Assembly: GCA_947630875.1 (NCBI GenBank)
Contig: CANRJG010000011.1
Span: 1 to 52,031 of the forward strand
Length of the DNA: 52,031 nucleotides
Source of the DNA: an uncultured Lachnospiraceae bacterium
GTDB lineage: Bacteria; Bacillota; Clostridia; Lachnospirales; Lachnospiraceae
Direction: 5' to 3'
Under the pieces are notes generated by a model that ran no database searches, was not told the DNA's origin, and saw nothing but the letters and a program-made list of their open reading frames with translations. The position numbers and the translations under genes were made by a program. Position 1 is the first letter of the stretch, and every line of letters begins with the position of its first letter. Positions 23,654 through 32,312 of this stretch are shown here, piece by piece.

Positions 23654-24430
23654 ATGAATCTTTTGATCAAGGGGATTGTCTGTTTTATGGCAGGCATCGG
23701 GGCAGGTCTGGGTACCGGATTCGCAGGCATGAGCGCGGCTGCGGTGATCAGCCCCATGCTGATTACTTTTTTGGGCATTCCGGCGTATGAAGCAGTGGGT
23801 ATCGCCCTGGCCAGCGATGTACTGGCAAGTGCGGTAAGCGCTTATACCTATGGAAAAAATAAAAATCTGGACATTCGAAATGGTCTCGTTATGATGGCGA
23901 CGGTGCTGCTTTTCACACTGGTGGGCAGCGGGGTGGCCAGTCGGGTTCCCAATACTACCATGGGAAGTTTCTCTGTTTTTATGACCATGCTGCTGGGTAT
24001 TAAATTTATCGTTAAACCTGTCATGACTACAAAGGAAGCCATGGCGGACGTCAATGGGAAAAAGCGCATTATACAATCCGTTGTCTGCGGGGCGATGGTA
24101 GGATTTATCTGCGGATTCATCGGCGCAGGCGGCGGCATGATGATGCTTCTGCTGTTGACCAGTGTTCTTGGATATGAACTGAGGACGGCCGTGGGTACCA
24201 GTGTTTTTATTATGGCGTTCACGGCGCTGACCGGGGCGGTCAGTCATTTTGCCATCGGCGGTATGCCGGATTTGTGGAGCCTCATTTTCTGTGTGGCTTT
24301 TACTCTGCTGTGGGCGAGAATCGCCGCCCTGTTTGCAAACAGGGCCAGTGCAAAAACCCTCAACCGGGCCGTAGGGATCGTTCTCACCGTCTTAGGCGCG
24401 GCAATCCTTACTGTAAATTTCCTGAAATAA
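23654..24430 (+). CDS. TSUP (TauE/SafE) family permease
   Basis: The 258-residue membrane protein has about eight hydrophobic segments in two halves, with the family motif repeated: GAGLGTGFAGMS at the start and GFICGFIGAGGGMMM in the middle. Members export sulfite, sulfoacetate or other organosulfur or organic anions. Substrate cannot be told here; no sulfur-metabolism gene adjoins it. GGAGGAATATGAAAA precedes the ATG. Confidence 0.88.
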   Translation: MNLLIKGIVCFMAGIGAGLGTGFAGMSAAAVISPMLITFLGIPAYEAVGIALASDVLASAVSAYTYGKNKNLDIRNGLVMMATVLLFTLVGSGVASRVPNTTMGSFSVFMTMLLGIKFIVKPVMTTKEAMADVNGKKRIIQSVVCGAMVGFICGFIGAGGGMMMLLLLTSVLGYELRTAVGTSVFIMAFTALTGAVSHFAIGGMPDLWSLIFCVAFTLLWARIAALFANRASAKTLNRAVGIVLTVLGAAILTVNFLK

Positions 24431-24506
24431 CGCTTTGCAGACAGGCATCAGCGAAAAAGGATTGTATTTTTTCTGTAAATTGACTATGATAAAAGGAAAA
24501 CGGAAA

Positions 24507-25649
24507 ATGATGAAAAAGAGAAGAATTATTTTTATACTATGTATCTGTCTGGGACTGATTATAGCAGCAGGCTGCGGAAAACAGAAGACTGACAGCGATC
24601 CTGTAAAAAAGACGACGACAGAAAAGCCTTTCGAAAAAGAAGAAACCACTGTGCCCACGGAAGGGCCGACTGTCTCTGCATCTGCGGAAAACCACCCCAC
24701 ACAGGCGCCGGCAGAAACGGGAACACCTGCGGAAACCTCCGGATTTCGGAAACTGCAGGTGCAGAACGGACGGCTGACGGACGAAAACGGAAATCCGGTA
24801 CAGCTGCGGGGTATCAGCACCCACGGACTGGCATGGTATCCGGATTATGTAAACGAAACTTGCTTCCGGCAGCTGAAAGATGAATGGGGCGCGAATGTGG
24901 TTCGTCTTGCCCTGTATACGGCGGAGTATGACGGATATTGTACAGGCGGCGATCAGGAAGCGCTGAAGACACTGGTCAGAAATGGCGTCAGTGCAGCGGA
25001 AAGTGCAGGACTGTATGTGATCATCGACTGGCATATTCTTTCCGACGGCAATCCCAATCAGTATAAGGAAGAAGCAAAGCGGTTTTTCCTGGAAATGTCG
25101 CAGACCTGTGCACAGAAGGATCATGTGCTGTATGAAATCTGCAATGAGCCCAACGGCGGAACCGGCTGGGGTGAAATCAAAGCTTACGCGGAAGAAATCA
25201 TACCGGTGATCCGCGGCAATGATCCGGATGCGGTTATTCTTGTGGGAACCCCCAACTGGTCCCAATATGTGGACGAAGCTGCGGCGAACCCCATTACAGG
25301 ATATGATAATATTATGTACACGCTGCATTTTTATGCGGCAACCCATAAGGATGATCTGAGAAGCCAAATGACGGCGGCGGTGGAAGCGGGACTGCCGGTT
25401 TTTGTCTCGGAATACGGCATTTGTGACGCCAGTGGAAACGGGCAAATCGATGAAACCCAGGCCAATCTGTGGGTGGAGACAATGGATCGATACGGCATCA
25501 GTTATGTGGCGTGGAATCTTTCCAATAAGGAGGAAGCATCTGCCGTGCTGCAGCCCGGCTGCACCAGGACCGGCGGATTTACAGAGGCAGACTTGAGCGC
25601 TTCCGGCAGGTGGCTGTATCAGATGCTCAGATCGAAGAAGGATCAATAA
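24507..25649 (+). CDS. GH5 family endoglucanase-like lipoprotein
   Basis: Start chosen at MMKKRRIIF (24507). The 380-residue protein has a lipoprotein signal with lipobox IIAAGC, a Thr/Glu/Pro-rich linker (about 25-75), and a GH5 catalytic domain: GISTHGLAWYPDYVN, VIIDWHILSDGNPN, the acid/base Glu in YEICNEPNGG and the nucleophile Glu in FVSEYGICD. GH5 enzymes of this shape cut beta-1,4-glucans. The lipid anchor suggests a cell-surface enzyme rather than a cellulosomal one, as no dockerin is present. Confidence 0.92.
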   Translation: MMKKRRIIFILCICLGLIIAAGCGKQKTDSDPVKKTTTEKPFEKEETTVPTEGPTVSASAENHPTQAPAETGTPAETSGFRKLQVQNGRLTDENGNPVQLRGISTHGLAWYPDYVNETCFRQLKDEWGANVVRLALYTAEYDGYCTGGDQEALKTLVRNGVSAAESAGLYVIIDWHILSDGNPNQYKEEAKRFFLEMSQTCAQKDHVLYEICNEPNGGTGWGEIKAYAEEIIPVIRGNDPDAVILVGTPNWSQYVDEAAANPITGYDNIMYTLHFYAATHKDDLRSQMTAAVEAGLPVFVSEYGICDASGNGQIDETQANLWVETMDRYGISYVAWNLSNKEEASAVLQPGCTRTGGFTEADLSASGRWLYQMLRSKKDQ

Positions 25650-25658
25650 AAAAGAATC

Positions 25659-27038
25659 ATGTCCAGGAACGATAAACGGAGAGTGATGGAAACGGAAATG
25701 GAACCGAAAAAAATGCATGTCAGAAAACACTTGAGTTCGTTTCAGATTATCATACTTGGATTTGCAGGTGTGATACTGGCAGGCGCGCTTCTGCTGATGC
25801 TGCCCTTTGCGTCTGCAGACGGCATCGTGACGTCCTTTCATGATGCTTTGTTTACCGCAACGTCTGCAGTTTGCGTCACCGGGCTGATTGTGCGGGATAC
25901 CGCAAGTTACTGGTCCATATTCGGGCAGAGCGTGATTTTGATCCTGATTCAGATCGGCGGTATGGGCGTAGTGACGGTGGCCGTATCTTTTGTGATGCTT
26001 TCCGGTAAAAAAATATCCCTGATGCAGCGCAGTACGATGCAGGAAGCCATCGCGGCGCCGAAAACCGGCGGAATCGTGCGGCTTACCAGCTTTGTGATCC
26101 GGGCGGTACTGACGATTGAACTGATCGGAGCCCTGCTGATGCTGCCCACATTTTGCAAAAAATTCGGTCTGAGTGGTATCTGGCGGGCAGTATTTCATTC
26201 TGTGTCCGCATTCTGCAACGCCGGATTTGATATCATGGGAACGAAAAAAGTACCGTTTGCTTCGCTGACGTCCTTTTCCGGAAACTGGATTGTCAACACG
26301 GTCATTATGCTTTTGATCGTCATCGGCGGCATCGGTTTTCTGACCTGGGACGATATCCGCAAAAAGCGGCACCATATCCGGCAGTATCGTATGCAGAGCA
26401 AGGTTGTGCTGGTTACATCGGCGATTCTGATTCTTTTGCCTGCCGTTTATTTCTTTTTTTATGAATACGCCGGTCTTTCCGGGAAAGAACGGGTGCTGGC
26501 TTCCCTGTTTCAGTCGGTGACTACGAGAACCGCCGGATTTAATACGATGGATCTGGGAACCTTAAGCGGTGCCGGAAAAAGTCTGTTTATTATTCTGATG
26601 CTGATCGGCGGCTCTCCCGGCTCCACGGCCGGCGGTATGAAGACCACGACGGCAGCGGTACTTTTTGCCAACGCGGTGTCGGTATTTCGCCGCAAGGAGG
26701 ATCCCCATTTCTTCGGCCGCAGGATCAGCGAGGATACGGTACGGCAGGCAGCTACGATCGGGATGCTGTATCTTTCGCTGTTTTTGGGCGCTGCGCTGGT
26801 GATCAGCACCCTGGAAAAACTGCCATTTGGGGACTGTCTGTTTGAAACCGCGTCGGCCATCGGTACGGTAGGACTGACCCTGGGCATTACGACAAAGCTG
26901 GGGATTATTTCCCAGGTAATACTGATTGTGCTGATGTTTTTCGGCCGGGTCGGCGGGCTGACGCTGATTTACGCGGCGGTGTCCAATACAAACAAAAATC
27001 TGTCAAAGCTGCCAGTGGAGAAAATTACTGTCGGATAA
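25659..27038 (+). CDS. ktrB: KtrB/TrkH-type potassium channel subunit
   Basis: The 459-residue membrane protein shows the four-fold M-P-M architecture with filter loops TATSAVCVTGL, SVSAFCNAGFD, SVTTRTAGFNTMD and ETASAIGTVGLTLG. It imports K+ with Na+ or H+. It starts 9 nt after the glucanase gene; in-frame ATGs at 25686 and 25698 are possible alternatives because no start has a strong site. It is followed by its RCK partner. Confidence 0.93.
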   Translation: MSRNDKRRVMETEMEPKKMHVRKHLSSFQIIILGFAGVILAGALLLMLPFASADGIVTSFHDALFTATSAVCVTGLIVRDTASYWSIFGQSVILILIQIGGMGVVTVAVSFVMLSGKKISLMQRSTMQEAIAAPKTGGIVRLTSFVIRAVLTIELIGALLMLPTFCKKFGLSGIWRAVFHSVSAFCNAGFDIMGTKKVPFASLTSFSGNWIVNTVIMLLIVIGGIGFLTWDDIRKKRHHIRQYRMQSKVVLVTSAILILLPAVYFFFYEYAGLSGKERVLASLFQSVTTRTAGFNTMDLGTLSGAGKSLFIILMLIGGSPGSTAGGMKTTTAAVLFANAVSVFRRKEDPHFFGRRISEDTVRQAATIGMLYLSLFLGAALVISTLEKLPFGDCLFETASAIGTVGLTLGITTKLGIISQVILIVLMFFGRVGGLTLIYAAVSNTNKNLSKLPVEKITVG

Positions 27039-27091
27039 ATGAAAAAACAATCGGAGTTTGATATCATACAAAACCATAGCAGGAGGAAAAA

Positions 27092-27739
27092 ATGAAATCC
27101 ATTTTACTGATTGGACTTGGAAGGTTTGGAGCGCATATTGCCATGCAGCTGAATCAGCTGGGAGACGAAGTGATGGCGGTAGATCAGGATGAGGAACGGG
27201 TGAACCGGATGCTTCCGTATGTGACCAATGCGCAGATCGGAGACAGCACCAACATGGAATTTCTGGAAACGCTTGGGGTTGGCAATTTTGACAGCTGTAT
27301 CGTTACGATTGGGGACGATTTTCAAAGCTCGCTGGAAACCACGTCCAATCTGAAGGATCTGGGCGCCCGGCTGGTGGTGTCCCGGGCTGTGACGGATTCT
27401 CATGCCAAGTTTCTGCTGCGCAACGGCGCGGATGAGATCCTGTACCCGGAAAAGCAACTGGCTAAATGGACGGCCATGCGCTATGGCACCAGGCATATAT
27501 TTGATTATGTGGAACTGGATGAAAACCATGCCATTTTTGAAGTTTCGGTTCCGGAACACTGGGACGGCAGAAGCGTAGGGCAGATCGATATCCGGAAAAA
27601 ACATAATATCAATATTATGGCGGTGAAATTTGACGATACGCTGGATGCGGCCATCACCCATGAAACGATTTTGCGGAAGGAACAGCGGCTGATCGTGCTG
27701 GGATCCTACAAGGACGTACAGAAATGTTTTCATATTTAA
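27092..27739 (+). CDS. ktrA: KtrA/TrkA-type RCK regulatory subunit of K+ uptake
   Basis: A 215-residue cytoplasmic protein with an RCK_N nucleotide-binding domain (LLIGLGRFGAHIA, then VDQDEERV and GDSTN) and a C-terminal TrkA_C domain (about 135-215). The single-unit length fits KtrA rather than the double TrkA. It gates KtrB through ATP/ADP and c-di-AMP binding in relatives. AGGAGGAAAAA precedes the start. Confidence 0.95.
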   Translation: MKSILLIGLGRFGAHIAMQLNQLGDEVMAVDQDEERVNRMLPYVTNAQIGDSTNMEFLETLGVGNFDSCIVTIGDDFQSSLETTSNLKDLGARLVVSRAVTDSHAKFLLRNGADEILYPEKQLAKWTAMRYGTRHIFDYVELDENHAIFEVSVPEHWDGRSVGQIDIRKKHNINIMAVKFDDTLDAAITHETILRKEQRLIVLGSYKDVQKCFHI

Positions 27740-27774
27740 AATCTGCATGCAGCCTGTAAAAATGAAGGGAGTAA

Positions 27775-29364
27775 ATGAGGAAAGAAGGGATCAAAATGCC
27801 TGCAGAAGAAGTATTCCGTCTGGCGAAACCAAAAAAGAAAGGATTGCTGCCGCTGCTGTTCAGCCGCTTCCTGCTTATTTTCCTGCTGCTGTTGCTGCAG
27901 GTGGTTCTGATCGGCGGATTTTATATCTGGCTCAGGGATTTTATTCCGCATTATGCGGTATTCTGGGCACTGTTTACCATCGGAATGGTCTTTTATCTGT
28001 TTAACCATCCGATGGATTCTACTGCGAAGCTGACCTGGATGTTTATCATTGCAGTGCTGCCGCTGGCCGGGGCGTCTTTGTTCTGCTTTACCCAGACCAA
28101 CGCCGGACACCGGAAACTGCAGAAACGGGTGGCCGCCTGTATTCAGGAAAGCAAAAACGCCATTGCGCAGCCGGAAGTACCGCTGGCAGCCTTGCAGGAC
28201 GATTCATCGGGGACTACAGCGCTTGCCGCCTATCTGAACCGAAGCGGCTGTTTTCCTGTTTATAATCAGACGGAAGTGAAATATTTTCCCTCCGGAGAAG
28301 AAAAGTTTGCGGCGATGCTGGAGGAACTTTCCAAAGCAGAACGCTGTATTTATATGGAATATTTTATTATAGAAGAAGGGTACATGTGGGGCGAAATCCT
28401 GCGTATTCTCGTGGAAAAGGCCAGGCAGGGCGTAGATGTGCGGGTGATGTATGACGGCATGTGCGAAATATCCCAGCTGCCCGCCAACTACTGCAGTCTG
28501 CTGCGGGCCAACGGTATCAAAGCCAAGGCATTTTCCCCGATTATCCCTGTGGTGTCCTCCCATTATAATTATCGCGATCACCGGAAGATTCTGGTCATCG
28601 ACGGAAAAACGGCTTTCAATGGCGGCGTCAATCTGGCGGATGAGTATATTAATCGGAAAGAACGCTTCGGATACTGGAAAGATACCGCCATCATGCTGAA
28701 AGGCGATGCGGTGAAAAGTTTTACGCTGATGTTCCTGCAGATGTGGAATATCGATGAAAAAAATCCGGTGTATCTGACGGATGCGGATTGCAGAACCGAA
28801 CTCCCCGCCGTGCCTTCGGGCTTCGTCATGCCTTACGGAGACTGCCCCCTGGATGAGGACAAAGTGGGAGAAGCGGTCTATATGGACATTCTCAATCGTG
28901 CGAAAACCTATGTGCATATCATGACGCCATATCTGATTCTGGACGGCGAACTGGAAACGGCGCTGAAATTCGCGGCCCAGCGCGGTGTGGATGTGAAACT
29001 GATTTTGCCCGGTATTCCGGACAAAAAGGCGGCGTATGCACTGGCGAAATCCCATTATAATACGCTGGTGAAGGCGGGCGTGCAGATCTATGAGTTTACG
29101 CCGGGCTTTGTGCACGCCAAAGTATGCGTCAGCGACGACGTTAAAGCGGTGGTGGGCACCATCAATCTGGATTACCGGAGCCTGTATCACCACTTCGAGT
29201 GCGCTACCTATCTGTATCAGGCAGACTGCATCGCCGATATCGAAAAGGATTTTCAGGATACGCTTTCCAAATGCAGAACCGTCACGAAGGAAACTATTAA
29301 AAATGAGAAGCTCAGCTATAAGCTGGAGGGACGAATCATTAAAATTCTGGCGCCGCTGATGTAA
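27775..29364 (+). CDS. cls: Cardiolipin synthase (phospholipase D family)
   Basis: The 529-residue enzyme has two N-terminal membrane helices (about 20-75) and two complete HKD motifs: HRKILVIDGKTAFNGG and HAKVCVSDD. It joins two phosphatidylglycerols into cardiolipin at the membrane. Two starts are possible (27775, after GAAGGGAG; 27796, after GAAGGGATC). Length is slightly above the usual 480-510. Its stop lies in the loop of the terminator. Confidence 0.93.
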   Translation: MRKEGIKMPAEEVFRLAKPKKKGLLPLLFSRFLLIFLLLLLQVVLIGGFYIWLRDFIPHYAVFWALFTIGMVFYLFNHPMDSTAKLTWMFIIAVLPLAGASLFCFTQTNAGHRKLQKRVAACIQESKNAIAQPEVPLAALQDDSSGTTALAAYLNRSGCFPVYNQTEVKYFPSGEEKFAAMLEELSKAERCIYMEYFIIEEGYMWGEILRILVEKARQGVDVRVMYDGMCEISQLPANYCSLLRANGIKAKAFSPIIPVVSSHYNYRDHRKILVIDGKTAFNGGVNLADEYINRKERFGYWKDTAIMLKGDAVKSFTLMFLQMWNIDEKNPVYLTDADCRTELPAVPSGFVMPYGDCPLDEDKVGEAVYMDILNRAKTYVHIMTPYLILDGELETALKFAAQRGVDVKLILPGIPDKKAAYALAKSHYNTLVKAGVQIYEFTPGFVHAKVCVSDDVKAVVGTINLDYRSLYHHFECATYLYQADCIADIEKDFQDTLSKCRTVTKETIKNEKLSYKLEGRIIKILAPLM

Positions 29365-29379
29365 AGCGGCGCTTTTTTT
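29350..29379 (+). terminator. Terminator of cls, overlapping the stop codon
   Basis: GCGCCGCT / AGCGGCGC (29350-29357 with 29365-29372) followed by T7. The stop codon TAA is in the loop. Confidence 0.85.
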
Positions 29380-29390
29380 GTTTCCGGTAC

Positions 29391-29420
29391 TTGATTTCTG
29401 GTGGGAAGATGTTATATAAT
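29391..29420 (+). promoter_or_regulatory. Promoter of the tRNA pair
   Basis: TTGATT (29391-29396), 18-bp spacer, TATAAT (29415-29420), 9 nt before the first tRNA. Confidence 0.7.
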
Positions 29421-29429
29421 AAGATCCGC

Positions 29430-29503
29430 GGAAGCATAGCTCAGCTGGGATGAGCGCTCGCCTGACTAGCGGGAGGTCAAGGGTTCGAGCCCCTTTGCTT
29501 CCA
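29430..29503 (+). tRNA. tRNA-Val (anticodon GAC)
   Basis: Full cloverleaf: acceptor GGAAGCA/TGCTTCC, D stem GCTC/GAGC, anticodon stem CTCGC/GCGGG (one G-T pair), loop CTGACTA with GAC at positions 34-36, T stem AAGGG/CCCTT with loop TTCGAGC. No CCA is encoded. Position 37 reads T, where a purine is normal, so the identity deserves a check. Confidence 0.85.
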
Positions 29504-29527
29504 TTAAAAGCCATATATGGACATCAT

Positions 29528-29600
29528 GGGGCATTAGCGCAGTTGGGAGCGCGCCACACTGGCAGTGTGGAGGTCACGGGTTCAAGTCCCGTATGCTCCA
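29528..29600 (+). tRNA. tRNA-Ala (anticodon GGC)
   Basis: Acceptor GGGGCAT/ATGCTCC contains the G3-U70 pair that defines alanine tRNA. D stem GCGC/GCGC, anticodon stem CCACA/TGTGG, loop CTGGCAG (GGC), T stem ACGGG/CCCGT with TTCAAGT. No CCA is encoded; a T6 tract follows at once. Confidence 0.95.
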
Positions 29601-29614
29601 TTTTTTAAACCCTG

Positions 29615-29650
29615 AGAAATGGCTGATTTAAGCCATTTCTTTGGTTTTGG
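29615..29650 (+). terminator. Terminator of the tRNA operon
   Basis: AGAAATGGCT / AGCCATTTCT (29615-29624 with 29631-29640) then TTGGTTTT. Confidence 0.75.
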
Positions 29651-29710
29651 AGATTTTAAATTTGATTGAATAAATCAAAAAGTAAATCAAAACAGAAAAG
29701 GTATGGGGAA

Positions 29711-29971
29711 ATGCTGGACGAAAAAGATCTGGAAGCAATCGAAAAGATATTAAATCAACAGCTGAGACAGTCGGAAAATTTGATACTGAATGAAATAGAA
29801 CGTACGCGCAGCGTACTGGAAGGCCAAATTGCACAGGTAAAAAAGAATCTGGAAGAAATCATGCAATACTACAGGATTCAGAAGTTGGAAAACGACAATA
29901 CGACACTTCTGTTGCAAATGATTACGGCTTTGACAAAGCGAGTCGAAGAACTGGAAAGAAGAAGTGCCTGA
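29711..29971 (+). CDS. Small coiled-coil protein of unknown function
   Basis: Start chosen at MLDEKDLEAIEKILNQQ (29711, AAAAGG about 10 nt upstream), giving 86 residues; a TTG at 29666 would add 15 Lys/Ser-rich residues. The whole chain is charged and heptad-like (LEAIEKIL, LILNEIERT, TKRVEELERR), so a long helix or coiled coil is expected. No signal or membrane segment. No function recognised. It is flanked by two terminators, hence a separate unit, and its base composition is more AT-rich than that of cls. Confidence 0.65.
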   Translation: MLDEKDLEAIEKILNQQLRQSENLILNEIERTRSVLEGQIAQVKKNLEEIMQYYRIQKLENDNTTLLLQMITALTKRVEELERRSA

Positions 29972-29997
29972 TTGAAATTAAATCAATATATTAACTG

Positions 29998-30026
29998 AAG
30001 GCGGAGCAGATGCTCCGCCTTTTCTC
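29998..30026 (+). terminator. Terminator of the small coiled-coil gene
   Basis: AAGGCGGAGCA / TGCTCCGCCTT (29998-30008 with 30011-30021) then TTCTC. Between here and the serpin gene (30027-30210) I see only the serpin ribosome binding site and no clear promoter. Confidence 0.85.
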
Positions 30027-30210
30027 ATCTGAAAGACCCGGCAGAATGACAGTTAAGCAGCGGGAACATCAGATACTATAGAAAAAGCGGATGTTTTAGT
30101 GCTTTCTTTCTTTTTTTTCGATTTTTTGTAACCGGATGCCTCAAAACTGCGATTTATTAAGTATAAGCAAAAAATACAGAGAAATGAGATCAGGGAAGGA
30201 GGAATCAACG

Positions 30211-32049
30211 ATGAAGAAAACAATGTTCAAATCGCTGATAGCAACATGTGTTTGTATATGCATTTTTATTTTTGGTACGCTGTGTGCCGAGGCGTCGCCG
30301 TACCAGCTGGGGGACGTCGATACCGACGGATCGGTCAATGCGGGAGATGCCCTGCTGGCGCTGCAGAGTGCCGCACAGATCAGGGAACTGGATGCGGACC
30401 AGACCGACGCGGCGGATGTCAATAAGGACGGGGTGGTTTCCGCCGAGGATGGGCTGCAGATCTTAAAAGTGGCGGCAAAGCTGGATATATTCCGGATCCC
30501 GGTAACGCTGACCGTGGGCGGGGATCCGTATACCATTGATAAAATATTTGACGCGGGCGCTTATGTCTGGAACTATACACTGACGCCGGAGAGCGGTCTG
30601 ACGGTGACAAAGGAACTCAAAGAGCTGTCGGAAGGAAGTCAGCTCGGAATGATGGCGGAACAGGTGTATACAATCCAGGCGCAGGAAGCAGGCACCTACG
30701 AGCTGCATTTTCGGCTTTGCCCCGTGGGACGTCCGGAAGAGGCAGCGGACGAAGAGATGCTGTTTGAATTTCATGTAAAAGAAGCGAATGCGCTGACGCC
30801 GTATGCATTATCAGAAGCAGAGTATCCGAAAATGGCGCTTTACCCCGCAAATGCGGCGAATTTTGATGATCCTGCCTACGAGGCGTGGAGACGCGATGTG
30901 GCGAACCAGCGCCGGGATCTGGGAGATATTTCCGCGCTGCAGAACTTTTTCAAGGAAAGCGCAGCTACATTCCTGAAAGATACAAAAGGGGAAAATAAAA
31001 TCTATTCACCCTTAAATGTCTACATGGCCCTGTCCATGCTTGCACAGACCACAGCCGGGGAAAGTCAGGAACAGATTTTAACGCTGTTGGGCAGTCCCGA
31101 TATGGCAGCGCTGCGCAAACAGGCAAGCGATATATGGAACTGCAGCTACCGGGACGACGGCGCTATGACGACCATTCTCGCCAGCTCCCTCTGGCTGAAC
31201 AAAAATGTCAAATTTCAGCAAAATACGCTGAAGACGCTGGCAGAGGATTTCTATGCTTCCGCGTATCAGGGAGAAATGGGCTCGGCTGCCTTTGATCAGG
31301 CACTGCAGGACTGGCTGGATCTGCAGACCGGCGGATTGCTGAAAGAGCAGGCGGCGGGCATCAAAATGGATCCGGAAACGGTGCTGTCCATGGCGGCGAC
31401 GATTTACTACAAAGCCAAATGGGATAATGAATTTTCCGCAAATAGTACGACCCCGCAAACCTTCCACACCCCGAATGGGGACATCGAAACCGACTTTTTG
31501 CATCAGCGGGAGGCACAGGCGTATTATTGGGGCGATCATTTCGCGGCTGTCAGCCAGAAAATCGCGCTGGGCGGCGACATGTGGTTCCTGCTGCCGGATG
31601 AGAACATCGATCCGGAAACATTGCTCTCTGATGAGGAGGCTATGGCATTTCTTTTTACCGCGCAAAAAGACAAATGGACCAGTCAAAAAGAACTTCAGGT
31701 CAACAAGGCCATTCCGAAGTTTGATGTGGCCTCTTCTTTTGATCTGAAGGAAGGTTTAAAGACGCTGGGTGTTACAGATGTTTTTGATACGGCCAAAGCC
31801 GATTTCACACCGCTGACAACAGATGAAACGAAATTTGCACTGGCAAAAGCGGATCACGAGGCCAGAGTCATGATTGATGAGAAGGGCTGCAAGGCAGCGG
31901 CCTTTACGGTACTGATGTATCCCACGGCGCCGGAACCGCCGAAGGATGAAGTGGATTTCGTTCTGGATCGGCCGTTTTTGTTCTGCATCACCGGGGAAAA
32001 CGGGCTGCCGCTGTTCGTGGGCGTGGTAAATGCCCCTGTGGCAAAATAA
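30211..32049 (+). CDS. Secreted dockerin / chagasin-like / serpin protease inhibitor
   Basis: Start chosen at MKKTMFKSL (30211) on AAGGAGGAA. The 612-residue protein has a signal peptide (about 1-28), then an N-terminal type I dockerin with two calcium loops (DVDTDGSVNAGD and DVNKDGVVSAED, about 32-90), a beta-rich domain (about 95-190) that looks like a chagasin/I42 cysteine-protease inhibitor (AGAYVWNYTL, QEAGTYELHFRLCPVGRP), and a full serpin (about 235-610). The serpin has YSPLNVYMALSMLAQTTAGES, an inhibitory-type hinge MIDEKGCKAAAFT and the end DRPFLFCI..GLPLFVGVVNAP. It probably protects secreted or cell-bound enzymes from host or rival proteases. The dockerin and serpin calls are firm; the middle domain is tentative. 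No cohesin is in the window. Confidence 0.88.
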   Translation: MKKTMFKSLIATCVCICIFIFGTLCAEASPYQLGDVDTDGSVNAGDALLALQSAAQIRELDADQTDAADVNKDGVVSAEDGLQILKVAAKLDIFRIPVTLTVGGDPYTIDKIFDAGAYVWNYTLTPESGLTVTKELKELSEGSQLGMMAEQVYTIQAQEAGTYELHFRLCPVGRPEEAADEEMLFEFHVKEANALTPYALSEAEYPKMALYPANAANFDDPAYEAWRRDVANQRRDLGDISALQNFFKESAATFLKDTKGENKIYSPLNVYMALSMLAQTTAGESQEQILTLLGSPDMAALRKQASDIWNCSYRDDGAMTTILASSLWLNKNVKFQQNTLKTLAEDFYASAYQGEMGSAAFDQALQDWLDLQTGGLLKEQAAGIKMDPETVLSMAATIYYKAKWDNEFSANSTTPQTFHTPNGDIETDFLHQREAQAYYWGDHFAAVSQKIALGGDMWFLLPDENIDPETLLSDEEAMAFLFTAQKDKWTSQKELQVNKAIPKFDVASSFDLKEGLKTLGVTDVFDTAKADFTPLTTDETKFALAKADHEARVMIDEKGCKAAAFTVLMYPTAPEPPKDEVDFVLDRPFLFCITGENGLPLFVGVVNAPVAK

Positions 32050-32080
32050 AGATAACTGAAAAAACTTTGCTCAAAATATT

Positions 32081-32121
32081 GCGCTGTCTTTGATGTATAG
32101 CATCGAAGGCAGCGTTTTTTA
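32081..32121 (+). terminator. Terminator of the serpin gene
   Basis: GCGCTGTCTTTGATG pairs with CATCGAAGGCAGCG with a few mismatches, followed by T6. From here to 32183 I see nothing else. Confidence 0.8.
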
Positions 32122-32183
32122 CGTCCTGACGCCTGCGAAACAAGCAGTAATCCGGAAATATCTGCCGAAATGCATAAAATCTA

Positions 32184-32212
32184 TTGTTAGAAATGCAAAC
32201 AGGTTATATAAT
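32184..32212 (+). promoter_or_regulatory. Promoter of the hdr-flx operon
   Basis: TTGTTA (32184-32189), 17-bp spacer, TATAAT (32207-32212). The predicted start near 32219 coincides with the first base-paired nucleotide of the leader RNA, leaving a 5' UTR of about 187 nt before hdrB. Confidence 0.75.
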
Positions 32213-32219
32213 GATTACA

Positions 32220-32281
32220 GCGTCGAAAGCTGCGAATCCACAGTATGCTTGCATACCGTTGGGTGAGAAGCTTTATGACGC
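32220..32281 (+). ncRNA. Structured leader RNA of the hdr-flx operon (unknown class)
   Basis: A long hairpin: GCGTC/GACGC (32220-32224 with 32277-32281), AAAGCT/AGCTTT (32226-32231 with 32269-32274), a 4x4 internal loop GCGA/GAGA that could form tandem sheared G-A pairs, ATCCA/TGGGT, and GTATG/CATAC closed by CTTG (32243-32256). It begins at the transcription start. A second hairpin (GTCG..GAAGGC / GCCTTC..CGAC, 32296-32345) and the shared GC-rich hairpin follow. I match it to no riboswitch family I know. Confidence 0.55.
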
Positions 32282-32312
32282 GAAAAGACAAAATGGTCGA
32301 GGAGGAAGGCTT

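Noticed and set aside
24537..26375. 612-codon minus-strand open frame across the GH5 and KtrB genes
   Set aside because: It spans two well-supported plus-strand genes, has no recognisable motif and no ribosome binding site.
29430..29971. Integrated element bounded by att sites at the tRNA genes
   Set aside because: No direct repeat of a tRNA 3' end and no integrase gene were found in the following 3 kb.
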